Assembly (NCBI RefSeq): GCF_009650995.1
Contig: NZ_WHVV01000004.1
Span: 186,001-250,000 of the forward strand
DNA from: Sporosarcina cascadiensis
Lineage (GTDB): Bacteria > Bacillota > Bacilli > Bacillales_A > Planococcaceae
Length of the DNA stretch: 64,000 nt
Direction: 5' to 3'
Positions 53,234 through 63,786 of the stretch are shown here, piece by piece. The notes under the pieces were generated by a model, which worked only from the letters and a program-made list of their open reading frames with translations, was not told the DNA's origin and ran no database searches. The position numbers and the translations under genes were made by a program. Positions within the stretch are counted from its first letter, which is position 1; every line of letters starts with the position of its first letter.

Positions 53234-54172
53234 TTATGCAAGAATGTTCATGACTGCTCGAACAGAGTCGGCCGATTGCTCAAGACCGGCTTTTTCATCA
53301 TCTGTCAATTCCAGTTCTATAATTTTCTCGATCCCGCCTGCACCTAACACAGTCGGAACACCTAAATAAATACTGTCCATGCCGTATTCACCTTCCAGGA
53401 ATGCTATGGAAGGCAGGACACGCTTTTGATCTTTAAGGATCGCTTCAGTCATTTCCACTAAAGCAGCGGCAGGCGCATAGTATGCAGAACCATTGCCTAA
53501 AAGATTAACAATCTCAGCTCCGCCTTTACGTGTACGATCAACGATTTCTTCCAGACGTCCTGCAGAAATCAACGTTTCAAGCGGAACACCGCCGGCAGTG
53601 GAATAACGTACTAACGGAACCATGTCATCTCCATGACCGCCTAATACAAAACCAGTCACATCTTTAACGGAGAGGTTCAATTCCTGAGCAACAAATGTAC
53701 GGAATCGGGCTGTATCCAGTACGCCTGATTGTCCGATCACCCGCTCTTTAGGAAAGCCCGACTCTTTGTATACCGTATATGTCATGGCATCCACCGGATT
53801 CGTTAATACAATGATTTTCGTATCCGGTGAATATTTCACAATTTCAGCTGTTACTGATTTCATTACTTTTTGATTGGTCTGAACTAAATCGTCTCGGCTC
53901 ATTCCGGGTTTGCGCGCAATTCCCGCAGTAATCACCACTACGTCGGAATCCTTTGTATCTTCATAATTGGAAGTTCCTATGATATTCGCATCGAACCCTT
54001 GAACCGGACCAGCTTCGAGCATGTCCAATGCTTTGCCTTTTGTCGGATTTTCCATCTGGGGAATATCAACGATTACGACATCACAAAGTTCTTTTTGAGC
54101 TAAAAGGAATGCAGTTGTTGCTCCAGTAAAACCAGATCCGATAACCGATACTTTTTTACGCTTCAATGACAT
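53234..54172 (-). CDS. mdh: Malate dehydrogenase (NAD)
   Basis: 312 aa, LDH-like clade of malate dehydrogenases. NAD-binding [17 protein letters not shown] with the Asp of VIVDIPQ, substrate loop [15 protein letters not shown] (Arg residues contacting malate), and the catalytic His in [15 protein letters not shown]-cycle enzyme, third gene of citZ-icd-mdh. AAGGAG before the ATG. Confidence 0.98.
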   Translation of the reverse strand: MSLKRKKVSVIGSGFTGATTAFLLAQKELCDVVIVDIPQMENPTKGKALDMLEAGPVQGFDANIIGTSNYEDTKDSDVVVITAGIARKPGMSRDDLVQTNQKVMKSVTAEIVKYSPDTKIIVLTNPVDAMTYTVYKESGFPKERVIGQSGVLDTARFRTFVAQELNLSVKDVTGFVLGGHGDDMVPLVRYSTAGGVPLETLISAGRLEEIVDRTRKGGAEIVNLLGNGSAYYAPAAALVEMTEAILKDQKRVLPSIAFLEGEYGMDSIYLGVPTVLGAGGIEKIIELELTDDEKAGLEQSADSVRAVMNILA

Positions 54173-54203
54173 GTAAAACTCTCCTTTTCAGAACAATATA
54201 ATA

Positions 54204-54229
54204 GAAAAAAGGGGAACGGATCCCCCTTT
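54204..54229 (-). terminator. Hairpin/attenuator between icd and mdh
   Basis: On the minus strand AAAGGGG pairs with CCCCTTT followed by TTTCT. A partial terminator inside citZ-icd-mdh would set mdh lower than citZ/icd unless mdh has its own promoter. Confidence 0.65.
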
Positions 54230-54241
54230 CTCATGTATTTC

Positions 54242-55510
54242 TTATAGGTTTTTGATTAGTTCATCAGCAAATCCAGAAGTGCTGACTTCAGTTGCGTTGT
54301 CCATTAGACGTGCAAAATCGTACGTCACAACTTTAGACGCAATTGTGTTTTCAATAGAGGCAGTGATTAAATCAGCTGCTTCGTTCCAGCCAAGGTGCTG
54401 AAGCATCATAACGCCTGAAAGAAGAACGGATGAAGGGTTGACTTTATCCAATCCAGCATACTTAGGTGCTGTACCGTGAGTTGCTTCAAAGATCGCATGT
54501 CCAGTTACATAGTTGATGTTTGCTCCCGGTGCGATTCCGATTCCGCCTACTTGTGCAGCAAGCGCGTCAGAAATGTAATCCCCGTTCAAGTTCATAGTAG
54601 CCACTACATCGAACTCTTTTGGACGAGTTAAGATTTGTTGCAAGAAGATATCTGCAATAGCATCTTTTACGATGACTTTGCCGGCAGCTTCTGCGTCAGA
54701 CTGTGCTTTATTTGCTGCATCTGTTCCTTCTGCTTCTTTAATGCGGTCATATTCTCTCCATGTGAATACTTTGTCGCCGTATTCCTGCTCAGCAACTTCA
54801 TATCCCCAATTAGCGAATGCTCCCTCTGTAAACTTCATGATGTTTCCTTTATGAACAAGTGTCAATGATTTACGGCCTTCTTCAAAAGTATATTCTAAAG
54901 CAGCACGTACCAGACGCTTTGTACCGTCCTCAGAAATCGGCTTGATGCCAAGGCCTGAAGTTTCAGGGAAACGAATATTTTTAACACCTAGCTCTGTTTG
55001 AAGGAAGTTAACTAATTTTTTTACTTCATCGGAGCCTTCCTGATACTCAATTCCTGCATAGATATCTTCTGTGTTCTCACGGAAAATAACCATGTCACAA
55101 TCCTCAGGACGTTTCACGGGTGAAGGTACTCCTTCAAAATAGCGAACCGGGCGCAAGCATGTGTAAAGATCAAGTTCTTGACGCAATGCAACGTTCAATG
55201 AACGGAATCCTCCGCCGATTGGTGTTGTAAGCGGTCCTTTAATCGCAATTAGATATTCTTCAATTGTGTCTAGAGTTTCTTTCGGAAGCCAGTCACCTGT
55301 TTGGTTGAAAGCTTTTTCTCCTGCTAGAACTTCTAACCAATTAATCTTCTTTTTGCCATCATAAGCTTTTTCGACAGCCGCTTCGATAACACGTGAAGCT
55401 GCGTTCCAGATATCTGGACCTGTACCGTCGCCGATAATGAAAGGAATCGTTGCGTGATCTGGGACGTTTAATACACCGTTAGTTACTGTAATCTTTCCAT
55501 CATTAGTCAT
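54242..55510 (-). CDS. icd: Isocitrate dehydrogenase (NADP)
   Basis: 422 aa. Converts isocitrate to 2-oxoglutarate with NADP. Substrate-binding [31 protein letters not shown], the Asp metal site in [18 protein letters not shown], and C-terminal GTAPKYAG are all present. ATG at 55510 preceded by AGGAGG; the frame extends 19 codons upstream into the intergenic hairpins. Confidence 0.97.
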   Translation of the reverse strand: MTNDGKITVTNGVLNVPDHATIPFIIGDGTGPDIWNAASRVIEAAVEKAYDGKKKINWLEVLAGEKAFNQTGDWLPKETLDTIEEYLIAIKGPLTTPIGGGFRSLNVALRQELDLYTCLRPVRYFEGVPSPVKRPEDCDMVIFRENTEDIYAGIEYQEGSDEVKKLVNFLQTELGVKNIRFPETSGLGIKPISEDGTKRLVRAALEYTFEEGRKSLTLVHKGNIMKFTEGAFANWGYEVAEQEYGDKVFTWREYDRIKEAEGTDAANKAQSDAEAAGKVIVKDAIADIFLQQILTRPKEFDVVATMNLNGDYISDALAAQVGGIGIAPGANINYVTGHAIFEATHGTAPKYAGLDKVNPSSVLLSGVMMLQHLGWNEAADLITASIENTIASKVVTYDFARLMDNATEVSTSGFADELIKNL

Positions 55511-55523
55511 TATTAATATCCTC

Positions 55524-55567
55524 CTGATTTCAAAATCAGTGGGCCGGTATACGAAATACCGCCCCAC
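55524..55567 (-). promoter_or_regulatory. Paired hairpins in the citZ-icd spacer
   Basis: GTGGG-C-CGGTAT...ATACCG-C-CCCAC (55539-55567) is a strong 11-bp stem with a 5-nt loop and no T-run. Directly beside it is a perfect 16-bp palindrome, CTGATTTCAAAATCAG (55524-55539), which abuts the icd ribosome site. The structures may protect or process mRNA, or mask the icd ribosome site. Confidence 0.55.
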
Positions 55568-55581
55568 AAATTTACTAGTTT

Positions 55582-56697
55582 TTATCGTTCATTGATTGGA
55601 ACATACTTTTGCATGTCTGGTCCAACGTACTCTGCACGAGGACGGATCAAACGGTTGTTTTCGTATTGCTCGAGGATATGTGCAATCCATCCTGAGAAAC
55701 GGGAAACTGCAAAAATAGGTGTGAAAATATCATGATCGATGTCTAATGAATGATATACCGAAGCCGAGTAGAAATCAACATTTGGAGGCAATTTCTTTTC
55801 GCCTGTCACAATTGATTCAATCTTCTCAGACATGTTATACCATTTTTCTTCACCACGAAGAGCAGTAAGTTTCTTAGACATTTCACGCAGGTGCTTAGCA
55901 CGCGGGTCTCCCTGACGGTAAACGCGGTGACCGAAGCCCATGATCTTTTCCTTGTTAGCAAGCTTTTCACGAATATATGGCTCGACCTTATCTTCATCGC
56001 CGATCTCCATTAGCATATTCATAACCGCTTCGTTTGCTCCGCCGTGTAACGGTCCTTTAAGAGCGCCGATCGCAGCAGTAACACCTGAATACATATCAGA
56101 TAGAGTTGCCACACATACACGCGCTGTGAATGTAGAGGCGTTTAACTCATGGTCTGCATGTAGTACAAGTGCCTTATTGAATGCTTCTTCTGCGATATCA
56201 GCAGGCTCTTCGCCCGAAAGCATATAAAGGAAATTTGCAGCATAGCTAAGACCTTTTTTAGGTGCAATTGGCTCTTGTCCTTTACGAATACGCGCGAAAG
56301 CAGTAACAACTGTTGCAACTTTTGCTTGAAGTTTAATCGCCTTTTTGTAGTTCTCTTCAGGTGACATATCTTCAGCTTTATCATCGTATAATCCTAGAAG
56401 TGAGATCGCTGTGCGAAGTGCTGCCATCGGATGCACTTTATCAATTGGATACGTACTAAAGTGATCGATTACCCCTTGCGGAATTTCTGCATGCTCTTCC
56501 AACTGCTGTGACAATTCGGCAAGCTCGTCTGAATTCGGAAGACGCTTATGCCAAAGAAGGTAAACTACCTCTTCAAAACTAGCATTATCCGCTAGATCGT
56601 CGATGCCATAACCCACATACGTGAGTGTGTCATCGATAATGGAACTGATTTGAGTTTGTGCTGCAACGATACCTTCCAATCCTTTTGTAGCTGTCAT
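55582..56697 (-). CDS. citZ: Citrate synthase
   Basis: 371 aa, the length of B. subtilis CitZ. Catalytic residues sit in [11 protein letters not shown] (His), [16 protein letters not shown] (His) and [11 protein letters not shown] (Asp). First step of the TCA cycle and first gene of citZ-icd-mdh. The ATG at 56697 has AAGGAGAG upstream; the frame extends 38 codons further through the promoter. Confidence 0.98.
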   Translation of the reverse strand: MTATKGLEGIVAAQTQISSIIDDTLTYVGYGIDDLADNASFEEVVYLLWHKRLPNSDELAELSQQLEEHAEIPQGVIDHFSTYPIDKVHPMAALRTAISLLGLYDDKAEDMSPEENYKKAIKLQAKVATVVTAFARIRKGQEPIAPKKGLSYAANFLYMLSGEEPADIAEEAFNKALVLHADHELNASTFTARVCVATLSDMYSGVTAAIGALKGPLHGGANEAVMNMLMEIGDEDKVEPYIREKLANKEKIMGFGHRVYRQGDPRAKHLREMSKKLTALRGEEKWYNMSEKIESIVTGEKKLPPNVDFYSASVYHSLDIDHDIFTPIFAVSRFSGWIAHILEQYENNRLIRPRAEYVGPDMQKYVPINER

Positions 56698-56780
56698 GAT
56701 ATTCTCTCCTTCTTTCCAGTTTGGCCATCCCCAGAGAAGCTGAGTGCAGAATGACGGCCACCTGCTAATTATATTTTTAT

Positions 56781-56829
56781 CTAAAACGCTTACAAAATCC
56801 ATTATAAGCATCTTTTATGGTTTTGTGAA
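56781..56829 (-). promoter_or_regulatory. citZ promoter with cre (CcpA) site
   Basis: TTCACA (56829-56824) and TATAAT (56806-56801) on the minus strand at 17 bp form a strong SigmaA promoter. TGTAAGCGTTTTAG (56794-56781) matches 12 of 14 positions of the cre consensus TGWAARCGYTWWCA and covers the expected start of transcription, so CcpA would block the promoter during growth on sugars. Confidence 0.82.
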
Positions 56830-56881
56830 TGGTTAAGACGTTTTTTTATTTATAAATATTCTAAAAGGCTGGCGAAAAACT

Positions 56882-57847
56882 ATGATTTCATTTGATTCAC
56901 AACGCTTACAAACCTACACTCGTCAATGGTTGCCTGCATTACTGATTGCGATGTTTGTACTCATCATCCCGCCTATAGGATTTGCAGTCATTTTAGCTTT
57001 TTTCACAGCACCGCTAGTGAATGCCTTGATTTCACTCACTAGACTGCCGGCATTTTTAGCGGCATTAATCATTATGGCCGCCATAGGATTTTTGCTGTAT
57101 GCTTTTGTTTTCTTCTCTGTCAACGGATTTATTTCGATAATCTGGACAATTGAAGATCAATTAGCGCTTGTCTTAGACATGATAGACAGCAAAGGCCTGC
57201 AATTTAATGTGGCGGCTGAACAATTTATCCAATCAAGCCATGAAGCAATGGAAGCTGTTCTCACTTTCTTCCAAAAATTATTTCAGCATTTATTTAGCCT
57301 GTTTATGTTTTTAATTGCTTATTTTTTCGCTTTGCGGGAAAGTGCTTCGAATCGTTTTTGGTTTCTAGTTTATTTCCCTCAGAAACTTCGTCCGGCAGCA
57401 CAAAGGATATTCTCAAAAGCAAGTAGCTTGATGGGACATTTCTTCTCAGTACAGATTCGATTATTTTTCATTACCTTTTTACTCATGAGCATAGGATTTT
57501 GGTTCCTCGGATTTGAGTCGCATTTTACGAAAGCTTTTTTGCTGTCTTTATTCGACAGTATCCCGTTTTTAGGGATAGGACTGGTATTTTTACCGATGAT
57601 CGCTTTTATGCTGTATATTGAAAACGTACAATCAGCAATCGGATTACTCGTTTTATATGTCTTACTGCTCATAGTCCGGCAGATGACAGAGTCCTATTTA
57701 TGGGCGCATACTTTCAAATTACGGACCGTTCATTCATTTCTGATCACAGCATGCGCTGTATATTTATTCGGTTTATATGGCATTCTATTTTTACCATTTT
57801 TTCTTTTTCTTGCATTAAAAGTAAAAGAACATCCTGCATTCACATGA
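56882..57847 (+). CDS. ytvI: AI-2E-family membrane protein, YtvI-like
   Basis: 321 aa, about seven to eight hydrophobic helices in the AI-2E transporter/PerM arrangement, with the conserved GIGLVFLPMIAFMLY region and the C-terminal ESYLWAHTFKLRTVHSFLI. B. subtilis YtvI, a sporulation membrane protein, has the same neighbours (citZ and ytwI). Weak ribosome site (AAAGGCTGG). Its end overlaps the end of the convergent fxsA by 8 bp, so there is no terminator between them. Confidence 0.83.
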   Translation: MISFDSQRLQTYTRQWLPALLIAMFVLIIPPIGFAVILAFFTAPLVNALISLTRLPAFLAALIIMAAIGFLLYAFVFFSVNGFISIIWTIEDQLALVLDMIDSKGLQFNVAAEQFIQSSHEAMEAVLTFFQKLFQHLFSLFMFLIAYFFALRESASNRFWFLVYFPQKLRPAAQRIFSKASSLMGHFFSVQIRLFFITFLLMSIGFWFLGFESHFTKAFLLSLFDSIPFLGIGLVFLPMIAFMLYIENVQSAIGLLVLYVLLLIVRQMTESYLWAHTFKLRTVHSFLITACAVYLFGLYGILFLPFFLFLALKVKEHPAFT

Positions 57848-58223
57848 CGCGAATTTGACCATTTCTCATTTTATTATAAAGCCATTTTATAATAAACGGA
57901 TACAGTATTTTACGTGGACCGCTGAACAGCAGTAATAAACCACTCAGATCTGTAATAAATCCCGGAATCAGTAATAGTAATCCGCCAATGAAAATACACG
58001 CACTGTCAATCAGCGCTTTGCCCGGTGTTTGACGATTCGCCAAACGGTACTGAAGATCTTGCCAAGCGCGCAAGCCTTGCTTTTTAGCTAAATAGGCACC
58101 GCTTATTCCTGTCGCCAGGATGATGAAAATCGTCGGAAAAATTCCCAGTGCTTTACCTGAATACATTAACAGCGCCAGTTCTGCAGTTGGGACAATAATG
58201 AAAAGACCTACTAACCACTTCAT
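57840..58223 (-). CDS. fxsA: FxsA-family membrane protein
   Basis: 127 aa, three helices. Starts KWLVGLFIIVPTAELALLMYSG and carries LIPGFITDLSGLLLLF, both FxsA hallmarks. In E. coli FxsA modulates exclusion of phage T7 by the F factor; the cellular role is not known. Equivalent to B. subtilis YtwI. GGAGG before the ATG. Confidence 0.87.
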   Translation of the reverse strand: MKWLVGLFIIVPTAELALLMYSGKALGIFPTIFIILATGISGAYLAKKQGLRAWQDLQYRLANRQTPGKALIDSACIFIGGLLLLIPGFITDLSGLLLLFSGPRKILYPFIIKWLYNKMRNGQIRVM

Positions 58224-58239
58224 AACGTAACCTCCGAAA

Positions 58240-58273
58240 AGACCGCCTTCTCAAATTTAGAGAATAGCGGTCT
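58240..58273 (-). terminator. pyk terminator
   Basis: On the minus strand AGACCGC(ta)TTCTC pairs with GAGAA(gg)CGGTCT and is followed by TTTC. Confidence 0.8.
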
Positions 58274-58280
58274 GAATGTT

Positions 58281-60041
58281 TTACAATACTTTAGCATGCC
58301 CATTATAAATGACGCCTGTAGCTGCATCCATTGTAATGTCACTGCCACTTTTTATAACTGATGTGATATTTTCAGCTCCGACAATAACAGGAATTCCCAA
58401 GCTCAATCCAACTACTGCAGCATGGCTGGTCAATCCGCTGGTTTCTGTGATGATGCCCGCACATCTCTCAAGTGCAGCATACATATCGCGATCAGTCGAC
58501 CGTGTCACAATGATGTCTCCTTCAGTTATTTGAGTCAGTGCTTCTCTTGCTGAATTAATGATTTTAGCCTTACCGAACGCCACATTTTTACCAATTCCCT
58601 GTCCGCGTCCAATTAAATCACCAATGACATGAAGTTTCATCAAATTGGTTGTTCCTGCTTCGCCTACCGGCACACCTGCGGTAATAATGACTACGTCACC
58701 GTGAGTTACATATTGATGTTTGACACTTTCTTCAACTGACTCTTGAAGGATGCCGTCAATATCCAGCGCTTTTTTACCAACAATCGGATAGACACCCCAG
58801 ACAAGTGTCAGTTTATTGGAAACTGCCTCGGAACGAGTAACTGCAATGATCGGAACACCCGGACGGTACTTCGCAATCATTATGGCAGTCTGACCGCTTT
58901 CCGTCGGTGCCAAGATGACTTTTACATTCAGATTCAGCGCTGTGTAAGCCGCAGCCTGTCCAATTGCCTCTGTAAGGTTTCCTTCTTTTTCCTTACTGCG
59001 TGTAGATACAACTGAGTGGAAATCCATGGAATCTTCCGTAGAAACAGCAATCTTGTTCATGACTTTTACAGATTCAATCGGGTAAAGTCCGGCAGCCGTC
59101 TCACCTGAAAGCATAATTGCATCAGAACCGTCTAAGATGGCATTTGCGACGTCACTGGCTTCAGCTCTTGTAGGACGCGGATTTCTCTGCATAGAATCCA
59201 GCATTTGTGTAGCAGTAATAACAGGCTTACCAAATTGGTTACATTTTTTGATCATCATTTTTTGGACAAGCGGCACTTCTTCAGCTGGAATTTCCACACC
59301 TAAGTCTCCGCGTGCAACCATCAGGCCATCCGACAATTGAAGTATTTCATCTAAATTGTCTACGCCTTCCTGGTTTTCAATCTTTGGTACGATATGAAGG
59401 TGTCCGCCATTATTATTTTCAAGCAATTCACGGATTTCCATGACGTCTGATGCCCGGCGAACAAAGGAAGCTGCGATAAAATCGACATCTTGTTCAATAC
59501 CGAAGAGAATATCTTCTTTATCTTTGTCTGTAATTCCAGGAAGCTGAACAGAGACATTAGGAACGTTAACGCCTTTATTATTCTTTAAAGGTCCGGCGTT
59601 GATGACTTTCGTATGGATCAAGCCTTTTTCTTCGTCTTTTCCTGTTACCTCTAATTCAATCAAACCGTCGTCAAGGAGGACAAATGATCCACGGTCAACG
59701 TCTTTGATCAATTCCTCATAGGTTACAGAGAACACTTCTTCTGTTCCAAGCACTTCTTCCATCGAGATGTCGATGGCCTGTCCTCTGACTAATTCAATCT
59801 GATCGTCTTTCATTTTATGTGTCCGGATTTCAGGGCCTTTTGTGTCCAATAAAATACCGACAACTTTTCCTTTTTCTCTTGCTGCTTTACGAATTCTTTC
59901 GATACGTACTCGGTGTTCTTCCTGGGTGCCGTGGGAGAAGTTCAGACGCGCAACGTTCATCCCTGCGTCAATCAGTTTTTTCAGCGATTCATACGATTCA
60001 CTGGCCGGACCGATTGTACACACGATTTTTGTCTTTCTCAC
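58281..60041 (-). CDS. pyk: Pyruvate kinase with C-terminal PEP-utiliser domain
   Basis: 586 aa, the long Bacillales form. Catalytic part about 1-475: [42 protein letters not shown]. The extra domain of about 110 aa ends with the PEP-utiliser signature [20 protein letters not shown], whose His is the one phosphorylated in PEP synthase and PTS EI; its role in pyruvate kinases is not settled. The start is GTG at 60041 with GAGGAG 9 nt upstream. Operon with pfkA. Confidence 0.97.
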   Translation of the reverse strand: MRKTKIVCTIGPASESYESLKKLIDAGMNVARLNFSHGTQEEHRVRIERIRKAAREKGKVVGILLDTKGPEIRTHKMKDDQIELVRGQAIDISMEEVLGTEEVFSVTYEELIKDVDRGSFVLLDDGLIELEVTGKDEEKGLIHTKVINAGPLKNNKGVNVPNVSVQLPGITDKDKEDILFGIEQDVDFIAASFVRRASDVMEIRELLENNNGGHLHIVPKIENQEGVDNLDEILQLSDGLMVARGDLGVEIPAEEVPLVQKMMIKKCNQFGKPVITATQMLDSMQRNPRPTRAEASDVANAILDGSDAIMLSGETAAGLYPIESVKVMNKIAVSTEDSMDFHSVVSTRSKEKEGNLTEAIGQAAAYTALNLNVKVILAPTESGQTAIMIAKYRPGVPIIAVTRSEAVSNKLTLVWGVYPIVGKKALDIDGILQESVEESVKHQYVTHGDVVIITAGVPVGEAGTTNLMKLHVIGDLIGRGQGIGKNVAFGKAKIINSAREALTQITEGDIIVTRSTDRDMYAALERCAGIITETSGLTSHAAVVGLSLGIPVIVGAENITSVIKSGSDITMDAATGVIYNGHAKVL

Positions 60042-60078
60042 TGCTTATCGCTCCTCTGTGTTGTGTAGACTATAGCAA

Positions 60079-61038
60079 TTAGATGGATAAAGTTTCGGCT
60101 AGATCCAATAATGATAAGTCCAACTTTTCTCGTTTCGTAAACACTTCTTCTAAATTATAGTCTACCACTTTATGATTTCTCATACCAATGGCAACATTCG
60201 TTTTTCCTTCAATTAATGCTTCAACCGCTCTTGCGCCGTACTGACTTGCAATAACGCGGTCCCGAGCAGATGGTGATCCGCCTCTTTGCATATGGCCCAA
60301 AATAGAAACCCTCGTTTCTACATTCGCCTCTTTTTTCAGTATTTCCGCCAATTCGCTCGCCGGCATCATTCCTTCTGCAAGCACGATAATACTATGTTTT
60401 TTTCCCCGGTCTGTACTTTGTTTGATCCGATTGATAATGGAATTAACATCAAATTCTTTTTCCGGCAATAAAATAGATTCTGCTCCGCCGCCCAGTCCTG
60501 CCCATAACGCCAAATCGCCGGCGTCGCGCCCCATCACTTCAATGATGAATGAACGGTCATGCGAAGTCGCCGTGTCACGAATTTTATCTATTGCTTCTAC
60601 AACTGTATTCAGCGCGGTATCAAATCCAATTGTAAACTGAGTGCCGTTAATGTCGTTATCGATTGTCGCGGGCACACAGGCACAGGGAACGCCCAGCTTC
60701 ACCAGTTCATTGGCCCCTCTGAACGAACCGTCTCCTCCGATTACGACGACCCCTTCTATACCATGCAGTTTAATTTGACGCAGTGCTTTTTCACGGCCTT
60801 CGACTGTGGTAAATTCAGGACATCTTGCTGAACGCAATATCGTTCCGCCTCTTTGAATAATATCTCCGACTGAACCCAATTGAAACTGTTCGATTTTGCC
60901 GTCGATTAATCCCTGGTATCCATTAAACACACCTGCCACTTCCAGCCCTTCAAAAATTGCTTTCCTGACAACCGAACGAATGGCTGCATTCATCCCTGGG
61001 GCATCTCCGCCACTAGTCAACACAGCAATTTTTTTCAT
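60079..61038 (-). CDS. pfkA: ATP-dependent 6-phosphofructokinase
   Basis: 319 aa, the standard bacterial length. [15 protein letters not shown] (ATP site), GGDGSFRGA, and [18 protein letters not shown] (catalytic Asp) are conserved; GGSPSARDR is the effector/ATP region. Committed step of glycolysis, followed by pyk. Confidence 0.98.
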   Translation of the reverse strand: MKKIAVLTSGGDAPGMNAAIRSVVRKAIFEGLEVAGVFNGYQGLIDGKIEQFQLGSVGDIIQRGGTILRSARCPEFTTVEGREKALRQIKLHGIEGVVVIGGDGSFRGANELVKLGVPCACVPATIDNDINGTQFTIGFDTALNTVVEAIDKIRDTATSHDRSFIIEVMGRDAGDLALWAGLGGGAESILLPEKEFDVNSIINRIKQSTDRGKKHSIIVLAEGMMPASELAEILKKEANVETRVSILGHMQRGGSPSARDRVIASQYGARAVEALIEGKTNVAIGMRNHKVVDYNLEEVFTKREKLDLSLLDLAETLSI

Positions 61039-61102
61039 CCCGCACTCTCCTTTCCTCTTTACCGGTTATGTAATGAGCAAAAGATACGGTTTCCCGCATC
61101 TT

Positions 61103-62056
61103 TCATTCCGAAAAGACACCAATATTACGGAACTTTTCATAACGCTGGTCGATTAATTCATCAGCAGAGAGTTCGCATAATATTTGCAGAGATCTGCGCA
61201 GTGTTTCCCGCATTTCTACTGCTTGCTGAGCTGTATCTCGATGTGCTCCGCCAAGTACCTCGGGAATAATTTCATCGATAATTTTCATGTTCTTTAAATC
61301 TGGTGCAGTAATTTTCATCGCTTCAGCCGCCTGCTTGGCAAGTGACGGATCTTTCCACAATATAGACGCCGCACCTTCGGGTGAGATGACAGAGTATGTG
61401 GAGTTCTCAAGCATATGAATGTGGTTCGCGACACCCAGCGCCAAAGCACCGCCACTTCCGCCTTCACCGATAACAACAGAAATTACAGGAACCTTCAAAC
61501 CTGCCATTTCCACTAAATTGCGGGCAATGGCTTCACTCTGGCCGCGCTCTTCTGCCGCTTTACCCGGATAGGCTCCTTTTGTATCAATAAAGCAGACAAT
61601 CGGACGATTGAATTTTTCTGCCTGTTTCATTAAGCGCAATGCTTTTCGGTAACCTTCAGGATGCGGCATGCCAAAATTCCTTCTGACATTTTCTTTTGTA
61701 TCTTTCCCTCTTTGATGTCCGATAATCGTAATGGGCATTTGTTCAAATGAAGCGATGCCGCCGATGATTGCTTCATCATCTGCAAAGTTACGGTCACCAT
61801 GAAGCTCAATGAAATCTTCAAAAAGACTCTCGATATAATCTTTCGTCGTAGGTCTTGCCGGGTGTCTCGCCACTTGCACACGATCCCACGGTTCCATCTT
61901 TTCGTATATATCTTTTTCTAATTTTGATAAACGTTTTTTTAGATTACTGATCTCAGACGTGAGATCCACATCATTGACTGCAGTATATTCTTCCAGCTCA
62001 TTGATTTTTTCACGCAGTTTTACAATGGGTTCTTCAAACGCTAATGTTTTACTCAT
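61103..62056 (-). CDS. accA: Acetyl-CoA carboxylase carboxyltransferase subunit alpha
   Basis: 317 aa, with a coiled-coil N-terminal stretch (about 10-60), then [25 protein letters not shown] and the oxyanion-hole region [16 protein letters not shown]. With AccD it transfers carboxyl from biotin to acetyl-CoA, making malonyl-CoA. Its ATG overlaps the accD stop (ATGA). Confidence 0.97.
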   Translation of the reverse strand: MSKTLAFEEPIVKLREKINELEEYTAVNDVDLTSEISNLKKRLSKLEKDIYEKMEPWDRVQVARHPARPTTKDYIESLFEDFIELHGDRNFADDEAIIGGIASFEQMPITIIGHQRGKDTKENVRRNFGMPHPEGYRKALRLMKQAEKFNRPIVCFIDTKGAYPGKAAEERGQSEAIARNLVEMAGLKVPVISVVIGEGGSGGALALGVANHIHMLENSTYSVISPEGAASILWKDPSLAKQAAEAMKITAPDLKNMKIIDEIIPEVLGGAHRDTAQQAVEMRETLRRSLQILCELSADELIDQRYEKFRNIGVFSE

Positions 62057-62925
62057 GCCAGTTCTGTCTCCTTTCTTGCATGCAGATGAATGATTTTACT
62101 CATTACATCCACCATGTCATTTCGGTGAACTACTGCATCGACCTGACCGTGACTAAGCAGAAATTCAGCTGTCTGGAAATCTTCCGGTAATTTTTCACGG
62201 ACGGTTTGTTCAATGACGCGTCTTCCCGCAAAACCAATCAGTGCTTTCGGTTCTGCCAGATTTATGTCACCAACAGATGCAAAACTGGCTGAAACCCCGC
62301 CGGTCGTCGGATAAGTCATAATGGATACAAATAACAGGCCTTTATTGGAATGACGCTTTAAGGCAACACTCACTTTTGCCATTTGCATCAGACTCAACAC
62401 ACCCTCCTGCATCCGCGCTCCGCCGCTCGCTGAGAAAATCAGCATCGGAATACCAAGTTCTGTTGCTTTTTCTACAGCTCTTGTGATTTTTTCACCTACT
62501 ACCGACCCCATCGAACCCATTCGGAAATGTGCATCCATGACGGCAATCGCTACTTGACGTCCCTGGATCTTTCCGATGCCTGTCAAAACCGCTTCATTCA
62601 AACCGGTCGCAGCCGCATCTGCCTTGATTTTTTCCGTGTATGAAGGGAAATCCAGAGGGTTTTCAGTTATCAGATGATCGTCCATGGATGTAAAACTTTC
62701 AGCATCCAGCAATTGTTCGATCCGTTCATGAGCAGTCATTTTGAAATGATGCTGACATTCAGGACAGACCTTGCTGTTTTTCATCAGATCTTTTGTCAGG
62801 ATTACATGTTTACACTCCGGACATTTCGTCATGATTCCTTCCGGTACATCGTTCTTTCCTTTTGCAGAAGGTATCGTAGCATTGTCTTCTTTTGATTTCT
62901 TTTTAAATAATTCTCGGATACTCAT
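62053..62925 (-). CDS. accD: Acetyl-CoA carboxylase carboxyltransferase subunit beta
   Basis: 290 aa. N-terminal zinc ribbon (CPEC near 35-38 and CPEC near 54-57) and the carboxyltransferase core with [20 protein letters not shown] and [15 protein letters not shown]. The ATG overlaps the stop of the upstream GntR-type regulator by 4 bp, so regulator, accD and accA are translated from one message. Confidence 0.97.
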   Translation of the reverse strand: MSIRELFKKKSKEDNATIPSAKGKNDVPEGIMTKCPECKHVILTKDLMKNSKVCPECQHHFKMTAHERIEQLLDAESFTSMDDHLITENPLDFPSYTEKIKADAAATGLNEAVLTGIGKIQGRQVAIAVMDAHFRMGSMGSVVGEKITRAVEKATELGIPMLIFSASGGARMQEGVLSLMQMAKVSVALKRHSNKGLLFVSIMTYPTTGGVSASFASVGDINLAEPKALIGFAGRRVIEQTVREKLPEDFQTAEFLLSHGQVDAVVHRNDMVDVMSKIIHLHARKETELA

Positions 62926-63584
62926 TCCATTTCCCCTCTTTCTCCTTCAACTCGGTTCATCCATTGTGTGTAATACTTAATTGCCTGTTCCATGTTTCCT
63001 GCTATCATTTCATCTAGCAATGCGCTTGCCGTTTCTACTTCATCGTGCTCCATGATAGCCACATCAAAAGACACACCGCTATATTGTTTCAATAAAAACC
63101 AAATTTTTAAAGACAGGCGATTTTCAGTCGCAACAATTGTTTCACGTATTAAATCTTCCCGCAGGAAAATTGCATCGGATTCACGCAGTTTAGTCTGCAT
63201 GCCCCGCCAGACCGGCAGCGCGCGTAATTCTTCGTCCTCTGTCACAGCGATGATGGCAGCCCGTTCATGAATCATTCTGGTCTCTGTCACATCTTCTACC
63301 GAGCGGGCCTGCTGCATAATGAAGCTGGACAGCACCTCCACTAACTGATGCTTCTTAAAATCTGACAAATATGTCCCTTCACCGCGCCTGGTCTCGATTA
63401 AACCAAGCAGTTCCATACTTCGCAACGCTTCACGGACTGCTGACCTTCCAACCTGCAAATGTTCAGCAAGATGGCGTTCCGAAGGCAGTTTATCACCATA
63501 TTGAATGCCTTTATCTTTAATTAGTAATTGCAGTTCTCCGATAATATCCAAAAATCTCTTGGATGAGGATTGTGAATTTTGCAT
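62922..63584 (-). CDS. GntR/FadR-subfamily regulator, coupled to accDA
   Basis: 220 aa. N-terminal GntR winged helix ([42 protein letters not shown]; about 25-75) and an FCD-like helical ligand domain ([10 protein letters not shown] onward). Its stop overlaps the accD start, so its level is tied to that of acetyl-CoA carboxylase. A near-perfect palindrome of FadR type lies just downstream of its own -10. I infer that it is an autoregulated repressor of fatty-acid initiation; the ligand is unknown, perhaps an acyl-CoA or malonyl-CoA. Confidence 0.87.
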   Translation of the reverse strand: MQNSQSSSKRFLDIIGELQLLIKDKGIQYGDKLPSERHLAEHLQVGRSAVREALRSMELLGLIETRRGEGTYLSDFKKHQLVEVLSSFIMQQARSVEDVTETRMIHERAAIIAVTEDEELRALPVWRGMQTKLRESDAIFLREDLIRETIVATENRLSLKIWFLLKQYSGVSFDVAIMEHDEVETASALLDEMIAGNMEQAIKYYTQWMNRVEGERGEME

Positions 63585-63610
63585 TGAAGAACTCCTTTAT
63601 TGTTCTATCG

Positions 63611-63667
63611 GCAAAGTGGTCTGACCACCTTGCTTACTAGCATACAAAAAAGAATACGCTCCGTAAA
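63611..63667 (-). promoter_or_regulatory. Promoter and FadR-like operator of the regulator-accDA operon
   Basis: A 23-bp palindrome at 63611-63633: GCAA-a-GTGGTC-T-GACCAC-c-TTGC, one mismatched pair only. Its core TGGTCTGACCA fits the FadR/GntR consensus TGGTCnGACCA. On the minus strand TTTACG and TATGCT (63644-63639) at 17 bp form the promoter, with the palindrome directly after the -10. Confidence 0.8.
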
Positions 63668-63730
63668 GGCAAAACCTGAAATTTCATCAGTTTATTTCAT
63701 CCCGACTGAACGCTCGCTTTTAAAAAATAA

Positions 63731-63763
63731 AGATGCAGCCAGTAACAGCATGGGTTACTGGCT
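63731..63763 (-). terminator. dnaE terminator
   Basis: Stem AGCCAGTAAC (63737-63746) / GTTACTGGCT (63754-63763), perfect 10 bp; on the minus strand it is followed by GCATCTTTATTTTTT. Confidence 0.87.
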
Positions 63764-63786
63764 ATCAAGAAATTCGACCGATTGAT

